Positions 1 through 8,899 of a stretch of 64,000 nt of DNA are shown in pieces. The notes beneath the pieces are model-generated. The model had not been told where the DNA came from, did no database searches, and saw only the letters and a program-made list of their open reading frames with translations. The translations under genes and the position numbers were made by a program. This DNA comes from Lineus longissimus (Eukaryota > Nemertea > Pilidiophora > Heteronemertea > Lineidae): NCBI RefSeq assembly GCF_910592395.1, contig NC_088316.1, forward strand, positions 5,704,001-5,768,000, in the 5' to 3' direction. Position 1 is the first letter of the stretch. Each line of letters starts with the position of its first letter.

Positions 1-300
1 ATTATTCTTAAAACTGATAAAACAATCAATCCGTCTAAGAAGTATAGGCAGTGCAATCCAAAGCCACGGTGCACAGACTCCGAAAGCCCTATCCACGGCA
101 GTTACTTTCTTCGATCGTTTCCACTCCTAGGTAGGAGCTGAGTGATCATGAGCTCTTGTGTCTTGTCTCGATCCGTGGAGTGGAAGCCGAAGATAGTTGG
201 ACCTGTGCCATGCACGGCTTTGAGAGCAAAGATTACAATTTTAACAATTTCAAGCTCACTTTCCAAAATAGTGAAAGAGTGAACTTTGCCGTACGACCTC
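1..300 (-). pseudogene. LINE (CR1/L2-like) reverse transcriptase C-terminal fragment
   Basis: Read on the minus strand, this is the C-terminal tail of a non-LTR retrotransposon polyprotein. Recognisable blocks are ALKAVHGTGPT, YLRLPLHGSRQDT and TAVDRAFGVCAPWLW, a pattern typical of CR1/L2 elements after the RT domain. The frame is broken by an indel between the first two blocks and by a stop before EWKRSKK, so it is dead. The same sequence occurs inverted at about 37,473-37,772 and a related tail is at 10,420-10,560. The window edge cuts it, so its true end is unknown. Confidence 0.7.
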
Positions 301-575
301 GGAAATGCGGTAGAGCCGTTTTTAGTTCTAGCGATTGTGGTAGTTTCTTTTCGTATTTTCTTTAAAAATGCAGCTCAAATGCTTTCCATTATCTTCATTG
401 TGGTTGCTTCACTTTCAGCACTGAATGGGTCGGCCATGAAGCAACCTTAATGCAATCACTGATCGAATTATTTGACATCACCAATTCTGATTGACAGGGG
501 TTGACGAGTATGATACGATTTAGACAGGGGAGTAGTGACGTTGCTAATGAAATGCCGTCGTGACCTCTAATTAGT
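301..575. other. Repeat-derived sequence without a supported gene
   Basis: No coding signature is convincing. The stretch belongs to a roughly 575-bp segment (1-575) that is present inverted at about 37,213-37,772, so it moved or was inverted together with the LINE tail. Confidence 0.5.
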
Positions 576-690
576 TCAAATGATAGTCCGGCTTGCCGAA
601 CAGAGTTGATTTTTAGTGCTGTTTGGCAAGCGGCTCTCCAAGCAGGGCAAAAAAGATGCCTGTTCGGCGAGCCGCTTGCCAAATAGACCC
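576..690. repeat. Compound hairpin cassette (GGCTTGCCAAACAGG modules)
   Basis: Three alternating copies of a short module face each other. GGCTTGCCGAACAG near 584 pairs with CTGTTTGGCAAGC near 617. The segment from about 619 (TTTGGCAAGCGGCTC...) then pairs over about 28 bp, with few mismatches, with the segment ending near 686 (...GAGCCGCTTGCCAAA). A related stem is at 42,252-42,296. It looks like a tiny foldback element; no coding capacity is seen. Confidence 0.55.
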
Positions 691-1143
691 GGCCAATTAT
701 TAAATGACAAAAACTCGTTTCTGGACAACTCCTCCGCTTTGCAGAGAGCACAGTATTTTTCTGGGATGATAGGTGATAAGTTGGAGCAATGCATGAGGGG
801 TTGGACTTTTTTCAGGTAATTAACTAATTTCGATGAGAAAACACTGCGGCCAAGTCTCCTAGTTTTCCCCGCAAGCTCGGGACGCAGTTTTGCACTCGCG
901 GCAGTGGTACGATTGTCTTCCTGGAAGGCCATATTGCAGTCTAGTCGCGAAGTTTCGAATGCATGCAATCGACGGCCTCTACTTGCCATTAGAATCACTA
1001 GCTGTCAGATTACACCAGTGACATCACCAAATTACAACTTAATGACATCTTATTAGTCGAGATAATCAATAGCTACCCAAACATAAGCCAATCCGAGATG
1101 ACCAATCCAGACAAAGATTAGGCCTAGTAGTTTATTTCAAAAG
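691..1143. other. Interspersed repeat remnant, no gene seen
   Basis: Parts recur elsewhere: about 700-800 resembles 39,300-39,400 and 41,690-41,770, and 950-1,135 matches 39,400-39,575. No open frame here is supported as a gene. Confidence 0.45.
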
Positions 1144-2086
1144 GTGTCTCCCCATAAGCCCGACATCCACAAGTCCGGCATCCTCCAATTAAGTCCGACA
1201 ATGGGAATTAATGTTTTTAAATGTACCACGATTCCGACATCCCACAAGTTCAAAGTTCAGAGAAAGGTAAACAGAAAACATTTGAACAGAAAACTGCCAA
1301 GATTTGTGATACACCCACACATAGAACCCTTAGCCATAACCTTGCGGCCGCCTACACAAGAAAGCTCCTGCCACCGTACGTCTCCAGGCGATACCTGGTG
1401 ATCCTGAGGAGACAGTTGTCCTCAGACCTCAGGGATCGCCCGGGGCCGAAGGATAGGAGGAGCTCAGATATGTAACCAGGGGCAAGTCCGTTTCTTGCTT
1501 TGTATATGAGGAGCTTTGCTTTGAATTATATAAGTGCATGGATTGGTAACCAGTGGAGATTTCTCAGCACGGGGGTAATATGTTCTCGTTTACGTGTCCC
1601 TGTGATCACTCGTGCTGCGTGATTCTGGACCTTTTGTAGCTTGTCCAGGACGTTTTCATCCGCGCCAACAAAAAGGCTGTTGCAATAATCCAGTCTGGCG
1701 ATGACAGTCGATTGCACAAGAAGCTTTGTTGCTTCTTGAGTAAGAAGTTTTCGCATGCGGCCAATGTTCCGGAGTTCAAATGTTGTTGTTGACTTTCAAA
1801 TGTCCAGATAACTCAAGTCTTGCTGATACTCTTCAGATAACTCGGACCAAACTGAACAAAATGTGTTCCTTTAGCATGAGATTCGACTCGGTCTCTAACA
1901 GCTTTTTGACCATTCAGAGAACTAGAAATACCAGCCTTTATTTTTAAACTTGTGTTCATACAAAATGTCATGCAGCATAATAATGTCTTTCGGACTTATG
2001 GTACGGACTTATCGGACTTCGGACTTGTGGGACATCGGACTTATGAGACGTCAGACTTGTGGGATGACGGACTTGGGGGGGGGGGG
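1144..2086. mobile_element. Foldback-type element with tandemly repeated TCCGACAT-like inverted ends
   Basis: The left end (1,144-1,255) carries repeats of a word like AAGTCCGACATCCCAC. The right end (about 1,985-2,086) carries the inverse, CGGACTTGTGGGAT-like repeats, and closes in a G-run. Opposed repeat arrays around about 740 bp are typical of foldback DNA elements. A lone left-type end recurs at 12,107-12,290 and 59,325-59,510; a lone right-type end is at 42,520-42,596. Inside lies a dead LINE fragment, so no transposase remains. The superfamily cannot be named from what is visible. Confidence 0.55.
1330..1760 (-). pseudogene. LINE (CR1/L2-like) RT C-terminal fragment
   Basis: The minus-strand frame contains ARLDYCNSLFVG, KLQKVQNHAARVITG and HITPVLRNLHWLPI, the conserved run that follows the palm and thumb of CR1/L2/Jockey-type RTs. 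Further blocks (GLAPGYISELL, RSLRSEDNCLL, RYRLETYGGRSF) continue down to about 1,340 in another frame, with a stop shortly after. The upstream RT with its catalytic YxDD, and the endonuclease, are absent. It is a 5'-truncated, frameshifted copy of a family different from the one at 8.9-10.9 kb. Confidence 0.85.
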
Positions 2087-2484
2087 GTTTATATTTTGAC
2101 AGGCCATCAAAGAATTATCTTAGAAATGGTGAGCATTTCTTATTTTTCGGAATTCTGAAGACTGTTTCTCGTTGGTTTGTATTCTACTACATACGTTAAT
2201 TGTTATGGGACCCACCGTCGTTGGGCCTATGCTGGAACCCCGTCAATGTATCGTCCATGGGCAATCAGTGGATCTACCATGGGGATCTTTTTTTAATGTG
2301 ATGATCATCATAGATCCATCCATGGGGCCATCAATGATCCGTGCATAGACCCTTTTACCATATTTTTAACAACTATATCATTCGGTGGCCATTTATGTAG
2401 TCCAAGATAACTTTGGTCCTAGCTGGAGCACCTATATTTTTACTGCTAGGGTCGCAGCGAAATTTGAAGAGAGTATAATGATCT
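2087..2484. other. Downstream flank of gene copy A
   Basis: No gene is seen. The stretch is homologous to 43,610-44,018 (unit C), and its distal part to 12,480-12,597 plus 31,283-31,312 (unit B, split by the Gypsy insertion). It carries a short run of ATGGATC-type palindromic words (GATCCATCCATGGG). Confidence 0.5.
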
Positions 2485-3522
2485 CTACCGTCCTGAAGAA
2501 ATTTGTCGATATTTCAGGATTATAATTTTCTTATTGTACTTTATCGGCACTATTAGTAAATGGCCATTCTGATCTGTACCAAGGAAAAGTGGTTTCCCTG
2601 TCATATCCTGCAAGCTGATTCCGTTAACGACAGACGTATTCATTCTATGGCTGCTGTCAATTGTTATTCTTACCAACATTTTTACCTTCGGGTTCCTCAA
2701 ATCTCCAACATCAACTGGAATGAGTAGCGCTGTGTTGGCATGATCCCAACATGCATGGATAGAAAACGCTACGTTATGCCTTTTGAGAGCAAGTCTATGA
2801 CGAAGAGGCCAATGCATTCCTAGTCGGGATTCATCGGTATAACAGAACACTTCAATTTTGGGCGGACTTTGCTGGTACACGTATATATCTTGCTTGTACC
2901 ATGAAACAAAATGACGAAAGACTCGCTGAACTGTTTTGTACGATGTGACCAGCGTGACTTTTTTGAACAACAACTTCTGAGTCATTCTCTGCTTCACAAT
3001 GTGAAATAATAACAACTCTAGACCATATGACTTTATACCTCTATGCCAAAATTTCGCCTTTTTGTGTGTCGAGACGAATGACCAGAGAAGAATCTTTTTT
3101 TCATCTGGACATATAGCTGGTTTACCTACCTGATTATCTTCACTGGTAATCTGATAATCAACTGTGATGTCTGATACCTTATTGCCTTTTATAGTGTAAA
3201 GTGCAAATTTCACTTCGGAAGCTCTCCTGCCTCTATTTTTGAACATTATAATGAGTCTATCCTGGTAACACAGAATTAGACGCACCCGCACGTGAAGGCG
3301 AAATGATATCTTCTGATGTGAACTTCTGTAGGTGTTTCTAGGATAGTAGGATTTTACAAATGTTGGCATGTTTCCTCTAACTTCTACACTGACAATCAAA
3401 AATACTTCATGATTTGAGCAATATTCGATATGAAAATATCCCTTTGTACGTGTTAAACTAATCGATGCTTCGTATATGTATTCTTCGTGCCTTGTGTTAA
3501 ACTTTTCATAAAAATACCAAAA
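2485..3522 (-). CDS. Unrecognised tandem-duplicated gene, last exon, copy A
   Basis: About 345 codons stay open from a candidate acceptor (CAG on the minus strand just above 3,522) to the stop at 2,485; above that point the frame meets a stop within about 25 codons. The product is basic, rich in alternating hydrophobic residues and aromatics, with a C-terminus reading LGTDQNGHLLIVPI. I suspect a beta-propeller-like fold but recognise no family. Homologous frames occur at 31,313-32,356 and 44,019-45,056, all kept open with mostly scattered replacements and one small length change, which argues for past coding selection. A methionine start is not evident, so I treat it as a 3' exon rather than a single-exon gene. 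The upstream exon-like frame of this copy (4,438-4,931) carries a nonsense codon. Confidence 0.55.
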   Translation of the reverse strand, partial: FWYFYEKFNTRHEEYIYEASISLTRTKGYFHIEYCSNHEVFLIVSVEVRGNMPTFVKSYYPRNTYRSSHQKISFRLHVRVRLILCYQDRLIIMFKNRGRRASEVKFALYTIKGNKVSDITVDYQITSEDNQVGKPAICPDEKKILLWSFVSTHKKAKFWHRGIKSYGLELLLFHIVKQRMTQKLLFKKVTLVTSYKTVQRVFRHFVSWYKQDIYVYQQSPPKIEVFCYTDESRLGMHWPLRHRLALKRHNVAFSIHACWDHANTALLIPVDVGDLRNPKVKMLVRITIDSSHRMNTSVVNGISLQDMTGKPLFLGTDQNGHLLIVPIKYNKKIIILKYRQISSGR

Positions 3523-4437
3523 CTGTACTTTAGGACGGATGTCAATCGTACAGTGACCAATTAAAAATGGAGTCGAGTGATTAAGACATCAGGAGGTTTA
3601 AAATGTTTGAACATGTTGAAAGAAAGATGTGACTTTCAAATTACGAATTGTTTCGACTCGAAAGTTCGCAATCAGCCGACACGGCAATACAATGGGTGAT
3701 TTCAAAGTTGGTTTTGGTTATGACACTGAGATTTGATGTTAATCTTAGCGTAAATATTCGTGTTTATCTGTTGCTAAGTGTTAATACAAGATTTCATCTT
3801 AGTATGAGTTTAAATGTTTGATTGGCGCCAAAACCATCTCTTGTGAAAGTGTAAAACCTGGTGTGATGCTATTAAACCTTCTTTGAAACAGGATTATAAC
3901 TAATACTTAGCATTACACTATTACACCAAGCATGATTTCAATCTTGGTTGGCGTTAAAACCTCATCTTAAAACTGACTTCGGAATCATCCAATGGGTGAG
4001 TTCACATTGCTGATTAAACCTGGTGTTAGGTGCTAGTGTAACAGATTTGTAGCAGATATGTTACACTAATTATAGATATGAACTGACTTGTGTTACGTGT
4101 GATTGTGATGGTGTTAGTGTAACTGATATTGAGCGATTTTAATGTGGTCAAATTAAGACGGAGAGTTGGTTTTAAACCGAGATCAACTTGGTTTTAACTC
4201 GATTTTGTCTTAAACCCAATACTTGACCTCAACCAAGCTGAGTTGTGAACACACCCATTGTATTTCATAGCGTTGTAAAGATTCGAGACATGTGCGTTGG
4301 CTTATTCGTCGTCTGTCATAGAATTGAAATGGGTCGCACACCGGGTGATTGACGATAACTGGTTGTTGATATGAATACCATTGACTCACCAATAAACAGA
4401 ATGTGCGATGAGGTTTTCTTACGATTACTTGCACCTT
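3523..4437. other. Intron-like spacer, copy A, rich in GTGTTA/TAACAC words
   Basis: No coding signal. GTGTTA-type words recur on both strands (3,740-4,140), followed by TTTAAACC-type words near 4,140-4,215. The equivalent spacers of copies B and C are about three times longer. Confidence 0.5.
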
Positions 4438-4931
4438 GCTGCAATTAATTTCATCGCCTCGTCTTTAAATTAATTAGTGCCGAAACATCGCACCTGAAGT
4501 CTCCAAAATATTACTTTGGAAAGGATACGGGTTATTGGTGCAACAGTGTATATTCTCAGGATAGTCACTCGCTTGGTTGTGAGACTTCCTTTGGGTGCAA
4601 CAGCAAATGATTTACCAACACATACTTTCTTCAGCCACATCCAGACGTTTATCTCCCCGGCTCTGAATGAATACAGCTCACATGTTTCCCCAAGTGGTTG
4701 AAAGTTGAAGTTCGGTGATCGCTCCTCCAGCGATGCTCTAACTGAACATTGTAACAAGGAACGAGCATATGACTTGCTGTGAGATGAAAAGGCTGAATTT
4801 GGTCTTGATTTTTGGAATTGTTCAGATATAATTTCAGATTCACAAATGCCGCATAGATAAGACGCGATAATACATGTATAACACGCCAATTGTTTAATGG
4901 CAGGCATGATGATGATTACATAAAGAACCAT
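4438..4931 (-). pseudogene. Upstream exon-like frame of the tandem gene, copy A, with nonsense codon
   Basis: The minus-strand frame begins at about 4,931 and includes the conserved segments SYARSLLQCSVRASLEERSP, GETCELYSFRAGEINVWMWL and TRILSKVIFWRLQ. Copies B (35,325-35,840) and C (48,305-48,670) share it. In copy A a TAA at about 4,470 ends the frame; in copy B the same codon is a tyrosine and the frame runs on to a GCAAG|GTGCAAGT candidate donor. Phases at the simplest junction with the 2,485-3,522 exon do not agree, so the exon structure is unresolved. Function is not recognised. Copy A looks non-functional unless another isoform avoids this exon. Confidence 0.5.
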
Positions 4932-6634
4932 ACTTCACGTGTGCACTTAAGCCTTTTTGTTAGGTTAGACCGAACCCAGGACATCATTTACCATTACACC
5001 ATTTCGCTCATAATTGACATGAAACTGGTGTGAAAGTTAGAAATGATTTTGCTATGCACTTATAGAATCTTAGGTACAAAATACAGAACAAGATACCATA
5101 ATCGGTCAGAATTTGATAGGGCCGGACGTGTTTCAGAGGGGACTTTTCTACTTCTCAAGTATCTAGATGACACCATTTTCTACACTTGGGTGCACTCGAA
5201 TTGATACCGGGCCCGGTATCATAACTCTTTCATGCCACCTCAAGTTAAAACGTCTTGTCATGCGGAGTTTCATTTTACTCAGTGCCAATGACGTTAATAG
5301 TTGGGCGTACGTAGATCATGTTCTTGATAGTGGGATATGCTATGCTCTTTCAAAGTAACATTTTCTGAGGTTTTGACCATCGTTTGTGCATCCCTCTGTT
5401 ATGTTTTCAACTCCTACGAAGTGCGACAATTGAATTGGCTTCTGTCCTCAGTAATCTCCAGCCGGCAAAAGAAGGATACAAGCTCTCCAAAATATAGTTG
5501 CTCGATATCTTACTAAAAGAAGAACTCGTTGATGGGTGTAACAACTATGTCAGCTCAGGTTATCCTAAACATCTCAGGCAGCACTGATGGGTAACGACCG
5601 AACTCGTGAAGGCAAAATTCCATTCCGACATAACTCGGCAGAGCTAACATAGAGATGGAACGCATATAATAGAGGTAAACGAAATGGTAACTTGACGGAG
5701 TGATTGATCTGATAATCGATACAATTATCGATCATTGCAGGCTCACAAATGTATTGTCATCTGCAACAAAATTAAAAACAGTACAAAGCCAACATTCAAA
5801 ACACTTTTCAATAGGCATGGGGCCAATTTGTAAAGCTAGAAATACTATAAAATATTGATCCTAAGCTGCGCCAGCATGCTTGCTTTCAAACACAGATCTA
5901 CATGTAGTAACCGAGCGCAATTTTTGTACGGTAGCATTTTAGGACGCTTTTTGGTCACAATATATGATGTATTTGATATCGTCTGATCGTCTTAAAGGAA
6001 TGAGAGCATTACATATCAATATAACAAGTCATGCCTATTTCTATATCTAAGACTTGAAACAAAATTGGCAAAATGTGGAACCGTTTCAAAAAGTGGTTTC
6101 CCAATAAACTATGAGAAGTGCGTATGATTTGCCTTGCACTCAAAACCTCAATGGCAAGTTTGTCCAACCAATTACGGTTGCTCAACTCTTTAGAAAAAAA
6201 AACACAATTACCTTAGTTATCATGAGTATATAATATTTCATGAAAATGAGCAGAAACTTATAGCGTTTGTGTATAAGTCTACACAACACTATTGCAAGTC
6301 TGTTGAAATTTATATTCACTCAGCTCGCATTTGGACAATGGGAAGGGGCGCAAGGCACATGTTCGTTTTGTTTACAATATTGGTGATGTATGATGAAGCA
6401 GATTTCTTTTGTTTTCGAATTCAAGACCAAAAGTGTTATTCGAGGGGTACTTACTGTATGACAATGCCATAACATTAGAGTGGGTGATTCGCCTCCTCAC
6501 CCACCATGATTGTCAATCCAATTAATTTAATGTAAACAAGAACATGGACATCAACCGGTCAACAGCCAAATGTCCATTTACTCAACAAGTTCTTTTTAAA
6601 CGTGGCGTTAAACCACGTGGTACCACGTGAAAGG
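4932..6634. other. Duplicated spacer with a weak exon-like patch
   Basis: From about 5,250 rightward it is nearly identical to 49,665-51,480. A minus-strand patch at about 5,376-5,560 (FSKISSNYILESLYPALAGW in copy C) has lost 8 bp relative to copy C, which shifts the frame. Nothing else coding is supported. ATGTAC-rich and A/T-rich stretches occur without clear boundaries. Confidence 0.45.
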
Positions 6635-6999
6635 ATTTAGCAATGATTATCATATACAACATTTTTAAAGCATCCTTTTTTATTTTTCATTTTTGCATCA
6701 CTCGAAAAATATTCACCTCAGAGTACATGAAATATGTTCACGTATAATGCACTTATCCTCTTTTCCTTTTTTGATAGTGCATAATATGTGCTACGAGCAG
6801 CTGCAAGGTGCAAAGCTCCTAGTAGTTCTAGCGAATGCCTTAAATGCATTAGATAAAGCATCATTTTGAAGACGAATGCAGTAAATACGCTGTTCATACT
6901 TCCATAATGTTTGTATAGAAAGCATCCTTACCGAAGTATTGTTTTAATGTTTGGTAGTTTTGAAACTTGAGACCAAAGAAAAACGGCAAGTTACCCAGA

Positions 7000-7198
7000 A
7001 AGAATAACAAAAACACTACTGGGCCCACAGGCATGCACTGATGTGGATACACTCCCTCTTTGTGGTTATGAGGAATCGTAAAATGACATTCCCGAATATC
7101 TCGACGATGGATACGAATTCTGACCATTTGTTGAGTAAGTACCAGGGGTACTTGTCGTTTTCCATTGAGCAGTTGCAGTTTCTGTGAGTGTTGCCAAG
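7000..7198 (-). pseudogene. Possible exon remnant interrupted by the satellite-armed transposon
   Basis: Minus-strand text around MVRIRIHRRDIRECHFTIPH and EGVYPHQCMPVG is shared with 55,130-55,318, where the frame is longer and preceded by NMVDIINISWTEDLATLTET. In the left copy that upstream part is cut off by the 7,199-8,089 insertion. Both copies also carry an indel near the LLNKWSEF/MVRIRI boundary. It may be an upstream exon of one of the local minus-strand genes. No family is recognised. Confidence 0.3.
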
Positions 7199-8089
7199 GG
7201 TAGACGGTAATAAAGGCACTGGAAAAAAAGGCACTGGAAAAAAGGTACGGAAAAAAGGCACTAGGTAAAAAAGGCACTGGAAAAAAGGCACTAGGTAAAA
7301 AAGGCACTAGGAAAAAAAGGCACTTGGTAAAAAAGGCACTGGAAAAAAAGGCACCAGGAAATCGCTATACTAGGTAAAAAAGGCACTGGAAAAAATGGCA
7401 CCAGGAAATCTCTAGGTTGAAAATTCATTTGGGGTGCCCCCCCCGTGCATTTCTATATGTGTAATCTGCAATGTGTAATGTGCTTCCAAGTCTTTCTCAC
7501 CAATAAAACTGCAATGAGACTCATCAAGAATGTTTTGCTAGATGTCAATAGCCACTCTTGTGAAACTATTGTATCTTGTAGAAATAGGTTATTGGTGAGG
7601 GAACCCTGAATCTAACTTGATTAAACTACTGGACCAAATCGGATGATCTTTGTATTATTTTTTATAAGGATTCCCTGCCTATCCAAGCTAGTTTTTCTGG
7701 TCGGAGGGTACTGAAAATAGGCTGTTCCGTTTTTTTGGACCACCCAGTATTCTGTTGATGTAGAAAAACTACACATAGAAATGCACATAGAAATTTTTAT
7801 TTTTATTTTTTATCTATGTAGTAGGGATTTCTCAGAGATTTCCCACACATTTTTTTGGTGCCATTTTTTCCATTGCCTTTTTTTCCAGTGCCTTTTTTAC
7901 CCAGTGCCTTTTTTCCTGGTGCCTTTTTTCCAGTGCCTTTTTTACCTAGTGCCTTTTTTCCTAGTGCCTTTTTTTCCTAGTGCCTTTTTACCTATTGCCT
8001 TTTTTTCCAGTGCCTTTTTACCTAGTGCCTTTTTTTCCGTACCTTTTTTACCAGTGCCTTTTTTTCCAGTGCCTTTATTACCTACATTC
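7199..8089. mobile_element. Non-autonomous transposon with inverted minisatellite arms
   Basis: The 891-bp insertion is flanked by TTGCCAAG (7,191-7,198 and 8,091-8,098; a ninth base, g, also matches). The right duplication has one uninterrupted copy at 55,311-55,318, an empty site. The termini are inverted: a GGTAATAAAGGCACTGG arm on the left, its inverse on the right. Both arms are built from tandem AAAAAAGGCACTGG-like units (left about 7,210-7,400, right about 7,860-8,080). The middle has no convincing gene. An 8-bp target duplication fits hAT or P-like transposition. Long frames across the arms are low-complexity artefacts. Confidence 0.85.
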
Positions 8090-8313
8090 GTTGCCAAGTC
8101 CTCGATCCATGATATGTTGATTATATCTACCATATTTCTGCCATTTCACGCTCTAATTAACATGATGATACTGTTTGCATGATTTTCGTAATACGATATC
8201 GCAATGATTTATCAAGATCACTGTATTATAAGTCTACACAAATCGCAAAGTGTGGCAACCTCTAGCAAGAATATCGAAATCGTGTTGCTCCAATCGAAGG
8301 TTAAGTACATACA

Positions 8314-8550
8314 CTAGTCAATAACTTTAAGCAGTTTAAGATAATTGACTGATATCATTTTCTTTCCACCGCCGATGTAACGAATTCTCGAAGGACGGAC
8401 TAGTAATAGGTTGCCATTGTCAGACGCAAATATTGTGCGCGCAGCTCTAATTTTGTTAAGGCGAACGCGATAGTTGATAAAATCTTTAACCTCCTCGCAA
8501 TACTTGTATACATCATTTCTCTGATTCTTGCCAATGGAAAACAAATCATC
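8314..8550 (-). CDS. Unrecognised host exon (3' exon), left copy
   Basis: After a candidate acceptor (minus-strand GTCAG at 8,551-8,555) the frame reads DDLFSIGKNQRN..., includes EVKDFINYRVRLNKIRAART and ends SVNYLKLLKVID at a stop. The segment FASDNGNLLLVRPSRIRY loosely resembles the C-terminus of the tandem gene (LGTDQNGHLLIVP), so the two may be distant relatives; that is inference. The copy at 55,534-55,770 is nearly identical. The splice phase does not match the neighbouring exon-like frame at 8,653-8,776, so another exon may be missing from my model. Confidence 0.4.
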   Translation of the reverse strand, partial: DDLFSIGKNQRNDVYKYCEEVKDFINYRVRLNKIRAARTIFASDNGNLLLVRPSRIRYIGGGKKMISVNYLKLLKVID

Positions 8551-8652
8551 CTGACCATCCTAACAGAAGCAAGAAACCAGTTATGTGTCTATTGAAGACA
8601 CTACCAAAGAACATTAAAGGTTTGTTATTGGGAACCATGAGCATTTTCCTAC

Positions 8653-8776
8653 CAGAAAGTGCCACTCCCCAACAATCTGTTGACAGACCGCCAGGGAAAG
8701 CTTTCTCCACTTGACAGCCAGTATCATAACTGTCACCTGCACGGCCAAATCTCTTATAACAAGGATAACTTGACAA
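8653..8776 (-). CDS. Unrecognised host exon upstream of the 8.3-8.55 kb exon, left copy
   Basis: The minus-strand frame contains SSYPCYKRFGRAGDSYDTGC and FPGGLSTDCWGVALSG, then a CTG|GTAGGA candidate donor. It is cysteine- and glycine-rich, unlike shadow frames nearby. The right copy (55,872-55,995) differs at a few residues (KRFG to KRCG, STDC to SRDC). No family is recognised. Confidence 0.35.
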
Positions 8777-8899
8777 AGAAAAATGGTTTAATATCTAATC
8801 ATCGCAAATAACGGTACATGCATTCAAGCTCAGCCACAGAACACGAAACTACTTGGTATAGAGACACACGTAATCAGAGATTTGCTATTTTTCCCACCC

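Noticed and set aside
4210-4434. Minus frame of 74 codons conserved at 35,110 and 47,808
   Set aside because: It starts inside the candidate donor of the upstream exon-like frame and is better explained as intron start conserved by duplication.
6894-8182. Long frames rich in FFPVPFL or KKGTGKK on both strands
   Set aside because: They are translations of the minisatellite arms of the 7,199-8,089 transposon; the right duplication without the arms has no such protein.
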